This document shows positions 15,103 to 23,226 of a stretch of 24,951 nucleotides of DNA, one piece after another (position 1 is the stretch's first letter; every line of letters begins with the position of its first letter). The notes beneath the pieces were generated by a model. That model did no database searches, had not been told where the DNA came from, and was given only the letters and a program-made list of their open reading frames with translations. Both the position numbers and the translations under genes were made by a program. The stretch comes from Bacteroidaceae bacterium (GTDB taxonomy: Bacteria > Bacteroidota > Bacteroidia > Bacteroidales > Bacteroidaceae), in contig JAGBYN010000014.1 in assembly GCA_017628775.1 (NCBI GenBank), forward strand, positions 1 to 24,951, given 5' to 3'.

Positions 15103-15123
15103 TTGCCGCATTCTATTCGGCAA
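15103..15123 (+). terminator. Weak hairpin after the lysozyme gene
   Basis: TTGCCG (15103-15108) and CGGCAA (15118-15123) form a 6-bp stem with a 9-nt loop, followed 10 nt later by a T-rich tract. It lies about 70 bp after the lysozyme stop and could end the operon. The T-tract is too distant to be confident. Confidence 0.3.
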
Positions 15124-15209
15124 AATGTTTGGTTTTTGATTGCTTCTTACCCATTTTTAGGTTGTTTTCAATTAATTTTTGATTTAATTTGAAAATAATT
15201 TGGAATTTA

Positions 15210-15242
15210 TTTGGAGCATATGTAAAAAGTTCCTAACTTTGC
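15210..15242 (+). promoter_or_regulatory. Promoter of tRNA-Pro
   Basis: TTTG (15210-15213), 20 bp, TAACTTTGC (15234-15242) is an ideal Bacteroidota promoter, 40 bp before the tRNA 5' end. The spacing is the same as for the initiator tRNA promoter. Confidence 0.8.
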
Positions 15243-15281
15243 ACTCGGTTTTGAAAGACATACTAGAAGGTCTTACAAAAA

Positions 15282-15356
15282 CGGGGCGTAGCGCAGTCCG
15301 GTTAGCGCACCTGCTTTGGGAGCAGGGGGTCGTCAGTTCGAATCTGGTCGCCCCGA
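15282..15356 (+). tRNA. tRNA-Pro (TGG anticodon)
   Basis: A complete 75-nt cloverleaf: acceptor CGGGGCG/CGCCCCG, anticodon stem CCTGC/GCAGG with loop TTTGGGA (anticodon TGG), T-loop TTCGAAT, discriminator A, no encoded CCA. Its own promoter lies at 15210-15242 and a terminator follows after 4 bp. Confidence 0.97.
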
Positions 15357-15360
15357 CAAA

Positions 15361-15389
15361 GAGAAGTTACTTCGGTGGCTTCTCTTTTT
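15361..15389 (+). terminator. Terminator of tRNA-Pro
   Basis: GAGAAGTTAC (15361-15370), tetraloop TTCG, GTGGCTTCTC (15375-15384) gives a 10-bp stem with two G-T pairs, then five T (15385-15389). It is a textbook intrinsic terminator with a UUCG loop. Confidence 0.9.
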
Positions 15390-15510
15390 GTTTATATACC
15401 AATTACCAGCTATTTTTGATTGAAGAGTTATTTTGATCTATACGCCAATTTTGGGATGGGGGCGATCGTTTTGGGGCAGAGATTTATCGCCCATGCCACA
15501 CATATAAAAT

Positions 15511-15541
15511 AAAGAGTAAAGATTTGTGGTCTTTACTCTTT
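15511..15541 (-). terminator. Terminator of the alpha/beta hydrolase gene
   Basis: AAAGAGTAAAGA (15511-15522) and TCTTTACTCTTT (15530-15541) form a perfect 12-bp stem with a 7-nt loop, followed on the minus strand by ATTTTATAT. It begins 7 bp past the hydrolase stop. Confidence 0.75.
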
Positions 15542-15547
15542 GTTCTT

Positions 15548-16537
15548 TTAATTGAAATATTTGTTTGCAAAGGCTTTAATAGCTTCGTTTAATTTACGCG
15601 TGTGTAGTGTGTCGTTAGCTAATAAGTGGTTTGAATTTGGATACAAGATAAATTCATGTTCGATGTTATGCGCTGTTAATGCCTTAAGCAGTGTGTCGTA
15701 ATGTTCTTTAGCTATTAAATGGTCGTTCGCACCATAGGCTAAAATACATGGCGTTGTGCCTTTGTTGATGTATTTTACAGGTGAGGCGCTGAACAGCAAT
15801 GAATCGATAAATTCGGTCGTGCATTGTTCGGATGTTGACATGACGTGAGCCGCGGCATAGAAGGCTAATGCTTCTAATTTTTCTTTTTCAGGGTGAATGC
15901 GCCCCGCTTTCGTGTCGGCATTAATAGAGTCTAAAGTCGTTTGTGGAATTTTAAAAATGTAGCGCAGATCGGTCGGTCCCACCATATTGATGCAGAAGCG
16001 AATGGGCAATGTATGCTTGCTTTGGTCTTTGTTGGCGTATAAAAGTGCCAAATGTGCTCCAGCGGAGTATCCGGCTATTGCCATTTGCGTGATGTTGTGG
16101 CCATTTTCATTCAATTGTTCGTTGATACGATGAATGCATTGGCTTATTTCTTTAAGCATTACAGGCATACAAACAGAAGGATCTTTTGGAGAGAGCAGGG
16201 AATAGTTCATCGTGGCTGTGGCATAACCTTGCTTAGCAAAGCGTCGGCAAAACCATTCGCCCTCTTCTTTGTTGCCGCTAACCCAACTTCCGCCGTGAAT
16301 GTAAAGCATAAGAGCTTTGGGCGCCGTGGTGGGGATGTACAGGTCGTAGGTGTTTTGTACTTTATGGCCGTAGCTTTGGTCCTTCAATACCGTGCCGTGG
16401 TGATCATCCCAATCTTCGTTTCTCCCTGCATTGTCAATTAATTGATTGCCATAAATTTGTATGATAATGAGCGAGATTGTTGCTAAAAGCAATATGATGC
16501 TTAAACCGATGAGTGCCCAATGAAAATATTTTTTCAT
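15548..16537 (-). CDS. Membrane-anchored alpha/beta hydrolase (esterase-like)
   Basis: This 329-residue hydrolase starts with an N-terminal membrane anchor (about residues 7-29), so the catalytic domain probably faces the periplasm. The fold is the esterase/lipase (BD-FAE, hormone-sensitive-lipase-like) type: oxyanion-hole motif HGGSW (81-85), nucleophile elbow GYSAG with Ser158, acid Asp272 (GANDHL) and His304 (NSNHLL). Length and triad spacing are normal and nothing is missing. The substrate cannot be inferred; relatives include acetyl-xylan esterases and carboxylesterases of carbohydrate or lipid metabolism. It lies 115 bp downstream of oxyR on the same strand with no clear promoter between them, so it could be part of the oxyR transcript. 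Confidence 0.85.
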   Translation of the reverse strand: MKKYFHWALIGLSIILLLATISLIIIQIYGNQLIDNAGRNEDWDDHHGTVLKDQSYGHKVQNTYDLYIPTTAPKALMLYIHGGSWVSGNKEEGEWFCRRFAKQGYATATMNYSLLSPKDPSVCMPVMLKEISQCIHRINEQLNENGHNITQMAIAGYSAGAHLALLYANKDQSKHTLPIRFCINMVGPTDLRYIFKIPQTTLDSINADTKAGRIHPEKEKLEALAFYAAAHVMSTSEQCTTEFIDSLLFSASPVKYINKGTTPCILAYGANDHLIAKEHYDTLLKALTAHNIEHEFILYPNSNHLLANDTLHTRKLNEAIKAFANKYFN

Positions 16538-16652
16538 AGTGTATGGAAATGAAATATATGTGCCAAGTCATGCAGATAAAGAACTTGGGGCCTATCTTGT
16601 TGACAACGTTTTTTAAACGTGATGCGCCTTGTTCTTTACACGTCGCTTAGGT

Positions 16653-17579
16653 TTATAATTTGACAGCAAACTTTTTAAGACGAGCGTCAATCATATCTTC
16701 TGGAATAACTGCTTTTACAGCATCAACAATGGTGTTGACTAAGCCTTGTCGCACATAATCGGTTCGTAGAATCAGTGATATTTCGCGCACAGGTGTTGGT
16801 TCGGATAGTGGTCGGAGGTGTGTTTGTTGTTGCTGTGATAGTAAGGGAATGTGTAATTCTGGAATGATGGTGTATCCGCCGTTTGCGTCAACAATACCTA
16901 TGAGCGTGTTGATGCTGCCAGCTTCATAGATTTGTGCATATTCCGATTTTGATTCACAAAAGTTGAAGATTTGGTTTCTCATGCAATGGCCTTCTTTCAG
17001 CACCCAAAGATGCTCGGTAGGCATAAGGCTTGATTGTATTTCAGATTGGGCATGGATTTCTTCCTTTGGCGAAACGTAGGCGATAAATTTTTCGTAATAA
17101 AGCGGTATTTCAAGTATATCGTCGTTGTTTAGTGGCGTAGCAAGAATAGCCATGTCGAGTTCGCCCTTACGTATTTGATCAACAATAATGTGTGTTTGCT
17201 GTTCACTCACGTGCAGGTCGATTTGCTCTTTGTATTGTTGTAGCTCGTTGAATAGTGGCGGGATAATATATGGCGCAACGGTGGGGATCACTCCGAGTCT
17301 GATTTTTCCGCTTTTTTGTTCGCGCTCATTAAGTGATAATTCTTTAATCTGCGCTAATTTAAGTAACACGGCTTTGGCTTGTTCAATAATTTTTTCGCCT
17401 ACGGCAGTAGGGCGGATGGGGTGTGCCGAACGATCAAAGATTGCGGTGTCAAGTTCTTCTTCAAGTCGAGTTACCAATGTGCTCAACGTTGGCTGACTCA
17501 CGCCGCATGCTTTTGCTGCATTCACAAAATGCCTGTGCGTGTCGAGCGCTACGATGTATTCTAATTGTTGTAGGTTCAT
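16653..17579 (-). CDS. oxyR: OxyR-type peroxide-sensing LysR regulator
   Basis: This 308-residue LysR-family regulator has an N-terminal winged HTH (about 1-60; VSQPTLSTLVTRLEEEL) and a periplasmic-binding-like sensor domain (about 92-295). The sensor holds EGHCMRNQIFNFC, whose cysteines fall at residues 199 and 208, the same numbers as the redox pair of E. coli OxyR. This makes an H2O2-sensing disulfide switch very likely. OxyR usually controls catalase, peroxiredoxin and Dps genes; none lies in the window. The gene is divergent from the small lipoprotein/pcrA operon, with a 158-bp gap where OxyR might bind. Its own promoter may use TAATTTTG (17623-17616, minus). Confidence 0.93.
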   Translation of the reverse strand: MNLQQLEYIVALDTHRHFVNAAKACGVSQPTLSTLVTRLEEELDTAIFDRSAHPIRPTAVGEKIIEQAKAVLLKLAQIKELSLNEREQKSGKIRLGVIPTVAPYIIPPLFNELQQYKEQIDLHVSEQQTHIIVDQIRKGELDMAILATPLNNDDILEIPLYYEKFIAYVSPKEEIHAQSEIQSSLMPTEHLWVLKEGHCMRNQIFNFCESKSEYAQIYEAGSINTLIGIVDANGGYTIIPELHIPLLSQQQQTHLRPLSEPTPVREISLILRTDYVRQGLVNTIVDAVKAVIPEDMIDARLKKFAVKL

Positions 17580-17737
17580 AGTTTTGATTGTTTTTGATTT
17601 TTATGATATCACTCACAAAATTAAGTCAAAAAAATTAATTTCAAAGGGTGCGTTTTAAAATAAATCGGTAAATTCGCATTTCTAAGTTTTGGACCTTATT
17701 ATCCGTTGTCTTTAATCTTAAAAAACAGAATAGAATT

Positions 17738-18118
17738 ATGAAGTTATATTGTACAGTAATTGCAACCGTGTTGCTTTGTGTGTGCTGCACGAGTCAAGAA
17801 GAAAAAATGCGTCAAGAGGCTAATCAGCAGGGTTTTTCACTTATCGAACAAGCTCGCGCGGCCTATCATCATGAAAAGTATGATGAAGCGATTGAACTTA
17901 TCGACTCAATACGCCATGCTTACCCCACAGCCATGAATGCTCGCGAGGAAGGCATTCTCTTGAAAGATTCAATTGAAATAGCTAAAGCCGAGGTAGAACT
18001 CCAAACATTAATGCAGCAAGGCATAACAACCGGCGAGGATGTTGAAGAGGCACAACGCAAAATTAAATATTTCGTGCGTAAACTTAGCCATGATATAGAA
18101 CAACGTCGCACACATTAA
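17738..18118 (+). CDS. Small Cys-rich exported protein upstream of pcrA
   Basis: This 126-residue protein starts with a hydrophobic signal (about residues 1-15) followed by VCCTSQEE, so a Cys near 16-17 could be lipidated. The lipobox is not classic, because Cys or Val occupies positions where Ala or Gly is usual. The rest is helical and charged, with one TPR-like stretch (about 33-65) and a coiled-coil-like tail (about 80-122). I do not recognise a named family. It ends 10 bp before the PcrA/UvrD start, so the two are co-transcribed. A role in helicase function is unlikely, because this protein appears to be exported. Confidence 0.75.
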   Translation: MKLYCTVIATVLLCVCCTSQEEKMRQEANQQGFSLIEQARAAYHHEKYDEAIELIDSIRHAYPTAMNAREEGILLKDSIEIAKAEVELQTLMQQGITTGEDVEEAQRKIKYFVRKLSHDIEQRRTH

Positions 18119-18128
18119 TGATGTAGTC

Positions 18129-20444
18129 ATGCCGAAAGAAATAGATATATTAAAAGATTTAAATGATGCCCAACGCCAAGCGGTTACCTATAACGACGGA
18201 CCGCAGTTGGTCATTGCTGGAGCTGGCTCAGGTAAAACAAGAGTGCTTACCTATAAGATTGCGTATCTGCTTCAGCAAGGTGTGGGTCCGCACTCTATTT
18301 TGGCTTTGACATTTACCAATAAAGCAGCACGCGAGATGAACGAGCGTATTGCTATATGGGTAGGCTCTGAAACCACACGCTACTTGTGGAGTGGCACGTT
18401 TCATAGTATTTTTTCGCGTATATTAAGAAAAGAAGCTGAATGGATAAACTATCGATCGGATTTTTCTATTTATGATAGCTCCGACAGCCGTTCATTGCTA
18501 AAAAGCATCATTAAAGAGCTCCTTTTAGATGAAAAGGTGTATAAACCACAACTCGTGGCGGGAAAAATATCAAAGGCTAAAAACAGGCTGATCTTACCAC
18601 AACAGTATGCTAATGACTCAGAACTTCGCCGACGCGACGAGAGAGATGGCATGCCGAGTGTGGCACAAATTTACGGTATATACCAGCAGCGTTGCCATTT
18701 GGCCAATGCTATGGACTTTGATGATTTATTGCTGAATTTTTATCTTCTTTTGCAAAACAATAAAGATTTATGTGCGTCTTATCGCAATAAATTTCAGCAT
18801 ATTTTGGTTGATGAGTATCAGGACACGAATTATGCGCAGTACATGATCCTCTCGCTACTGACAACTGAAGATTCAAAAATTTGTGTCGTGGGCGACGATG
18901 CACAAAGTATTTATGGCTTTAGAGGTGCAAGTATCGACAATATCTTGAATTTCCAAACGCATTATCCCAAAGCGTTGCTCACAAAACTTGAGTGCAATTA
19001 TCGCAGTACGAAGACCATTGTCGATGCCGCTCATTCGGTGATCAAGCATAATCAAAGGCAAATACCTAAAAACGTTTACAGCAATCAGGCGGATGGCCAA
19101 GCCTTGCGATTAATTGCAACATACAGCGATAAGGACGAGGCCTATGCTGTTGCTACAGAAATCAAAAAACTCATCTCTGCTCGAGAGGCTGATTACAACA
19201 ATATAGCCTTGCTTTACCGTACTAATGCACAGAGCCGAGCATTCGAAGAGGCTTTTCGTCAATATCGCATACCCCATAAGATATATGGCGGGCTTTCGTT
19301 CTTCCAACGTAAGGAGGTGAAAGATGCTGTGGCATACTTCCGCCTTTTGGCAAATCCACACGACGAGGAATCCTTTAAGCGTATTATCAATTACCCCGCG
19401 CGTGGCATCGGACAAACAACGTTGGGCAAAATTTACGATGCAGCTCTTAAGCACAACATTTCGTTGTGGCAGACATCTGAAAATCTTCAACTTTATTGTC
19501 CGGAATTAACCGCTGCGCCCCGAAGAAAGGTGGAATCATTTGTGCAACTCATTAAGACGCTTGCCGATAAAATGGAAACCACCTCAGCCTTTGTTCTTGC
19601 TACAGAAGTGATTAGGCTTACAGGTATCGAGGCTGATTTAAAACAAGATAAAGATCCCGAGGCTCTATCTAAACTGCAAAATATTGAAGAGCTTTTAAAT
19701 TCAATTCAGGCCTTTGAACAGGAAGTGCACGAGGAGCAAGGGATAAGTCGTGCTCCATTGACCGATTTCTTACATCAAATATCTTTACTTTCAGATATGG
19801 ATGTTGCAGATGCCGACGATCCGAATCGTGTGACTTTGATGACGGTTCATGCTTCAAAGGGATTGGAGTTTGACGTTGTGTTCATTACCGGACTTGAAGA
19901 TGAGTTGTTCCCATCGCTCAATGCTGATCTTGAAGAGGAACGTAGATTGTTTTACGTAGCCATAACGCGAGCTAAGCAAAGATGCTTTATGACTTACGCC
20001 AAAAGTCGTATGAAATGGGGTGTTACAGAGTATGTGCAACCCAGTCGTTTCATTACGCGCGAGATTGATCGTAAGTTCTTTGCTGACACGCCTTCCGCAA
20101 CTCAATCCTCGCCTTCCGCATCACGACCAACGCCATATAATAGTGCTGTTAATCGACCAACAACACCAACAACAAGTTTTTCTAATTTTGGCAATCCATC
20201 CGGGCATCGCAAACTTACTCGTATTCCGTCGGCAACGGCATCGCAATCCAGTGGTGGTGCAACAAAGGAAACAAGTATGCATCCAAACCTGAAAGAGGGG
20301 TGCACCATTGAGCACGATCGCTTTGGAATTGGGATAGTGACCAAAATAGAGGGAACAGGCGAGAATACACGTGCCGTAGTTGAGTTCCAAAATGCCGGTA
20401 CCAAAACGCTACTCCTTAAATTTGCCAAGATAAAGCTGGTGTGA
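18129..20444 (+). CDS. uvrD: PcrA/UvrD-type superfamily 1 DNA helicase
   Basis: This 771-residue ATP-dependent 3'-5' DNA helicase serves nucleotide-excision and mismatch repair or removal of stalled polymerase and RecA. Motif I GAGSGKT is at 31-37, motif II VDEYQDTN at 227-234 and motif III GDDAQSIYGFRGA at 255-267, followed by NYRSTKTI (motif IV), TVHASKGLEFD (motif V) and the LFYVAITRAKQ motif VI. After the helicase core comes a low-complexity Ser/Thr/Pro linker (about 655-715) and a C-terminal Tudor-like domain (about 720-771; IEHDRFGIGIVTKIEG), as in PcrA/UvrD for RNA-polymerase contact. The length matches the family. The start is 10 bp after the small exported protein. PcrA is an equally fitting name. 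Confidence 0.95.
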   Translation: MPKEIDILKDLNDAQRQAVTYNDGPQLVIAGAGSGKTRVLTYKIAYLLQQGVGPHSILALTFTNKAAREMNERIAIWVGSETTRYLWSGTFHSIFSRILRKEAEWINYRSDFSIYDSSDSRSLLKSIIKELLLDEKVYKPQLVAGKISKAKNRLILPQQYANDSELRRRDERDGMPSVAQIYGIYQQRCHLANAMDFDDLLLNFYLLLQNNKDLCASYRNKFQHILVDEYQDTNYAQYMILSLLTTEDSKICVVGDDAQSIYGFRGASIDNILNFQTHYPKALLTKLECNYRSTKTIVDAAHSVIKHNQRQIPKNVYSNQADGQALRLIATYSDKDEAYAVATEIKKLISAREADYNNIALLYRTNAQSRAFEEAFRQYRIPHKIYGGLSFFQRKEVKDAVAYFRLLANPHDEESFKRIINYPARGIGQTTLGKIYDAALKHNISLWQTSENLQLYCPELTAAPRRKVESFVQLIKTLADKMETTSAFVLATEVIRLTGIEADLKQDKDPEALSKLQNIEELLNSIQAFEQEVHEEQGISRAPLTDFLHQISLLSDMDVADADDPNRVTLMTVHASKGLEFDVVFITGLEDELFPSLNADLEEERRLFYVAITRAKQRCFMTYAKSRMKWGVTEYVQPSRFITREIDRKFFADTPSATQSSPSASRPTPYNSAVNRPTTPTTSFSNFGNPSGHRKLTRIPSATASQSSGGATKETSMHPNLKEGCTIEHDRFGIGIVTKIEGTGENTRAVVEFQNAGTKTLLLKFAKIKLV

Positions 20445-20623
20445 AGAAGGAGGGGGCAAGATAGCACCTGAGCTTAAATCAAACGTGGCTTTGAGCGCTT
20501 ATATGAAAGCACAATTAACGACCACTGACGCTTATTCGGTTGACGAAAGAGTCTCTCTCTCTCGGATAAAACACCGATTTTCTGCCCCCAAAAAATCAAT
20601 CCAACCACTTAAATGAACGACTT

Positions 20624-20749
20624 ATGCAACATATTTTAGTGATTATCAGCGTGCTTGTAGCTGTAGTTTATTTTGTTAAGAAAATGAAGTGCAACTCAGG
20701 AAATGCGTGTTCAAATTGTTCGAAAACGTGTTCAAAGAAACATCGATAA
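20624..20749 (+). CDS. FeoB-associated-type Cys-rich membrane peptide
   Basis: A 41-residue peptide has one membrane helix (about residues 3-18, LVIISVLVAVVYFV), then KKMK and a tail with four Cys at 23, 29, 32 and 36 and basic residues at the end. This layout matches the FeoB-associated Cys-rich membrane proteins that sit beside the ferrous-iron transporter in many Bacteroidota and Firmicutes. No feoB or feoA lies in this window, so it is an orphan copy or the family call is wrong. It lies 180 bp after the helicase and 13 bp before a strong terminator, which supports it as a real transcript end. The codon pattern and the Cys spacing favour a true gene. Confidence 0.65.
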   Translation: MQHILVIISVLVAVVYFVKKMKCNSGNACSNCSKTCSKKHR

Positions 20750-20762
20750 CGTAAAAAAAATA

Positions 20763-20815
20763 AAACAGAGTACTTTTCCAACCGCAAAGCGTTGAATAGT
20801 ACTCTGTTTCTTTTT
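20763..20815 (+). terminator. Strong bidirectional-looking terminator after the Cys-rich peptide
   Basis: AAACAGAGTACT (20763-20774) and AGTACTCTGTTT (20798-20809) form a perfect 12-bp stem, followed by CTTTTT. An A-run (20752-20760) precedes the left arm and would give a T-tract on the other strand. Its right arm and the preceding GCGTTGAAT recur in the terminator at 21466-21520. Confidence 0.85.
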
Positions 20816-21020
20816 ATATTGCTGTTCGGTAAAGTTTTTGAGAAGTAACGGCCTAAAGCAATGGTTGCTGGGCGAAGGGTAAGCAAGGGTGGTGGAGTAA
20901 GCCATTAGCTCTGGGTGTTGTTGCTGTCGGGAATTGCGCCATGATAGGGGAGGGTAATGATAAGAGCTTGAAATTCAAAGCTTTTGCTATTTTAGGTCGG
21001 AACTTTAAATGTCCTTACAC

Positions 21021-21064
21021 CCAGGGCGTTGCCCTGGCCTGGTTGCTTATTGGCCTTTCAGGCC
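21021..21064. repeat. REP-like double hairpin
   Basis: CCAGGGC-GTT-GCCCTGG (21021-21037, perfect 7-bp stem) is followed after 14 bp by GGCCT-TTC-AGGCC (21052-21064, perfect 5-bp stem). Two adjacent GC-rich hairpins with a spacer are typical of REP elements moved by RAYT transposases. The spurious plus-strand translation HPGRCPGL resembles one I associate with REP-like repeats in several phyla. No RAYT gene lies in the window. Confidence 0.6.
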
Positions 21065-21085
21065 CTTAGTTCTCAGAAACCTTTT

Positions 21086-21376
21086 CGATGATGTGTTTAC
21101 TAAACACCTCGTCTTGTTGGGACTGAAATTGAGCACTATGGAGAAAAAAGTTTGTGACGTGTCACATGTCACAAACCGAGAATGGGGAACGATGATTCGT
21201 CTCTCGTCTGCGTTGTTCTATTTCGTTTCGGGGTAATTTGCGATGATGTACTTTGTAAGTACCTCGTCGTGTTGGGGCTGAAACCGAGCACTATGGAGAA
21301 ATAAGTCTGTGACGTGTCACATGTCACAACCCGAGAATTGAGGGCGTTGATTCGTCTCTCTTCTGCGTTGTTCTTA
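21086..21376. repeat. 155-bp tandem duplication with conserved hairpin and heptamers
   Basis: Two units, 21086-21240 and 21241 to about 21376, align without gaps at a period of 155 bp over about 134 bp, with roughly 19 differences. Each contains a 6-bp stem hairpin (21093-21107 and 21248-21262) with two compensated base-pair changes between units. Each also contains the identical 21-bp heptamer block TGTGACG-TGTCACA-TGTCACA (21153-21173 and 21308-21328). No protein is supported across it. It may be a noncoding RNA, a protein-binding array or a small repeat family. Confidence 0.7.
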
Positions 21377-21465
21377 CCTTTTTTCGCTCCGCCATTTCCA
21401 TGCTGAGTCATTGCAAGCAGAAAGGGTTAGGGCATGCCCATGGATTAAAACACACATCAAAACAA

Positions 21466-21520
21466 AAGGAAACAGGGCACGTTTTCAAGCGCTGGGCGTT
21501 GAATGGTACTCTGTTTCCTT
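21466..21520 (-). terminator. Terminator of the acyl-CoA synthetase operon
   Basis: AAGGAAACAG (21466-21475) and CTGTTTCCTT (21511-21520) form a perfect 10-bp stem with further partial pairing inside. On the minus strand TTTTGTTTTG follows. It lies 20 bp past the synthetase stop. The stretch from GCGTTGAAT to CTGTTTC resembles the terminator at 20763-20815. Confidence 0.75.
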
Positions 21521-21540
21521 ATTTATGTTTTCAAAAAATG

Positions 21541-23193
21541 TTATACAATATTAATACCTTGCTGTTTGCACAATTCTACGCCTAATTCCTTGAGCTTGAA
21601 TTTTTGAATTTTTCCACTTCCTGTCATAGGGAATTCTTTGAGGAAGAAGATATAGCGTGGCGTTTTGTAGCGTGCAATTTTTCCGTTGCAGTAATCGCGA
21701 ACATCAACATCAGTGATTTGTATATCTTCGTGGGTGATGATGAAGGCGGCTACTTCTTCGCCATAACGGGGCGAGGGTATGCCTACGACCTGAACGTCCT
21801 TGATGCCTTGCATTTTGTAAAGGAATTCTTCAATTTCGCGGGGATAGATATTTTCACCGCCTCGGATGATCATATCTTTGATGCGTCCTGTGATGCGGAA
21901 GTTTCCATCGGCATCTTTTACGCCGAGGTCGCCTGAATGTAAGAATCCATTGGCGTCGATCACTTCGGCTGTTGCTTCGGGGTTGTTGTAGTAGCCATGC
22001 ATGGTGTTATAGCCGCGGTTGCACATCTCGCCTTGTACGCCAACAGGGCATTCTTCGCCTGTTTCGGGATCAAGTACTTTTACTTCGGTAAATTCAAATT
22101 CACGACCTACTGTTGTGCAACGCACCTCGAACGGATCGTCGATGCGCGTTTGCGTCATTCCTGGCGATGCTTCTGTTAGTCCATAAACGCTGGTGACTTT
22201 CATAAACATCTTTTCTTCTACCTGACGCATGAGTTCAATGGGGCACAACGAACCCGCCATGATACCCGTTCGAAGACTTGACATGTCGAACATTGAGAAC
22301 ATGGGGTGGTTCATTTCTGCAATGAACATCGTGGGAACGCCATAAAGGGCTGTGCATCGCTCTTTGTGAACAGAAGCCAGTACGACAAGGGGGTCGAAGC
22401 GTTCAACCATGACTTGCGTGCAACCATGCGTGAGGCAATTCATGGTGGCGAGTACGACACCAAAACAGTGGAAGAGGGGCACGCATACGCAGAGCTTGTC
22501 GGCTTGCGTGAAGCGCATGTGTTCGCCCGTGAGGTAGCCGTTATTGCTGATGCTGTGGTGGGTGAGCATAACGCCCTTGGGGAAGCCCGTGGTGCCCGAA
22601 GTGTATTGCATGTTTACAACGTCGTGGCAACCGACTTGTTGCTTCGCCACGATGAGCTTCTCGTCGTCGATGTTGCTGCCTAAGAGAAGTATTTCGGCCG
22701 TGTTGTACATGCCGCGGTATTTCTCTTGTCCGATGTAAATGACGTTTTTCATCTTGGGCAGTGTTTTGCTCTTCAGGTATCCGCGTTGGCATGTGCGGAG
22801 TTCAGGAAGGATATCGTAAACGATGTTTACAAAGTCGTCGCTCCCTTTGTCGCCATTAACAATGCAGAGGGTGTGCATGTTTGAGTTTTGGCAGACGTAT
22901 TCCAATTCTGAACGCTTGTAGTTGGTGTTTACCGTTACGGCAACGGCACCGATTTTAGCGCATGCATAGAGGAATGTGAGCCAGTCGGGCACGTTGCCTG
23001 CCCAAATGCCGACGTGTGTGCCTTTGCTGACGCCAATCGACAGAAGTCCTTTGGCCATGTTATCGACACGCTCATTGAATTGGCTCCATGTGAAGCGCAG
23101 ATTGCGGTCGGAATATACAATATATTCTTTGTCAGGAGTTGTTGATGCCCAATGTTCCAACCACTCCCCCAAGGTTCGATTAAAAAGTTCCAT
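21541..23193 (-). CDS. AMP-forming acyl-CoA synthetase
   Basis: This 550-residue cytoplasmic ligase would activate a carboxylic acid, probably a fatty acid, to its acyl-CoA. All adenylation motifs are present: P-loop [11 protein letters not shown] (197-207), YGLTE (337-341), HSGD (419-422), the hinge region [16 protein letters not shown] (436-451) and catalytic Lys528 in TGSGKIQ. The length is normal and it has no signal or membrane segment. It most resembles medium/long-chain fatty acyl-CoA synthetases rather than acetyl-CoA synthetase or MenE, but the chain length is not shown. The cupin-XRE regulator ends 33 bp upstream on the same strand, so the regulator likely controls, or senses a ligand linked to, this step. 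Confidence 0.92.
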   Translation of the reverse strand: MELFNRTLGEWLEHWASTTPDKEYIVYSDRNLRFTWSQFNERVDNMAKGLLSIGVSKGTHVGIWAGNVPDWLTFLYACAKIGAVAVTVNTNYKRSELEYVCQNSNMHTLCIVNGDKGSDDFVNIVYDILPELRTCQRGYLKSKTLPKMKNVIYIGQEKYRGMYNTAEILLLGSNIDDEKLIVAKQQVGCHDVVNMQYTSGTTGFPKGVMLTHHSISNNGYLTGEHMRFTQADKLCVCVPLFHCFGVVLATMNCLTHGCTQVMVERFDPLVVLASVHKERCTALYGVPTMFIAEMNHPMFSMFDMSSLRTGIMAGSLCPIELMRQVEEKMFMKVTSVYGLTEASPGMTQTRIDDPFEVRCTTVGREFEFTEVKVLDPETGEECPVGVQGEMCNRGYNTMHGYYNNPEATAEVIDANGFLHSGDLGVKDADGNFRITGRIKDMIIRGGENIYPREIEEFLYKMQGIKDVQVVGIPSPRYGEEVAAFIITHEDIQITDVDVRDYCNGKIARYKTPRYIFFLKEFPMTGSGKIQKFKLKELGVELCKQQGINIV

Positions 23194-23226
23194 AAATCGT
23201 ATAGAGGGATAAAGGGTGGGGTTCTA

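Noticed and set aside
15200..15436. Open frame of 78 codons on the plus strand
   Set aside because: It crosses the promoter, body and terminator of tRNA-Pro.
15457..15493. GGGCGAT...ATCGCCC hairpin
   Set aside because: The loop is long, there is no T-tract, and a better terminator lies beside it at 15511-15541.
15089..16631. Near-identical 17-mers AAACGTGATGC(A/G)CCTTG at 15089 and 16615
   Set aside because: One mismatch in 17, both in short intergenic spots, with no related flanks. It may be a small repeat, but two copies are too little to call.
21009..21236. Open frame of 75 codons starting HPGRCPGL
   Set aside because: It is a translation of the REP-like hairpins and the first tandem unit and has no protein features.
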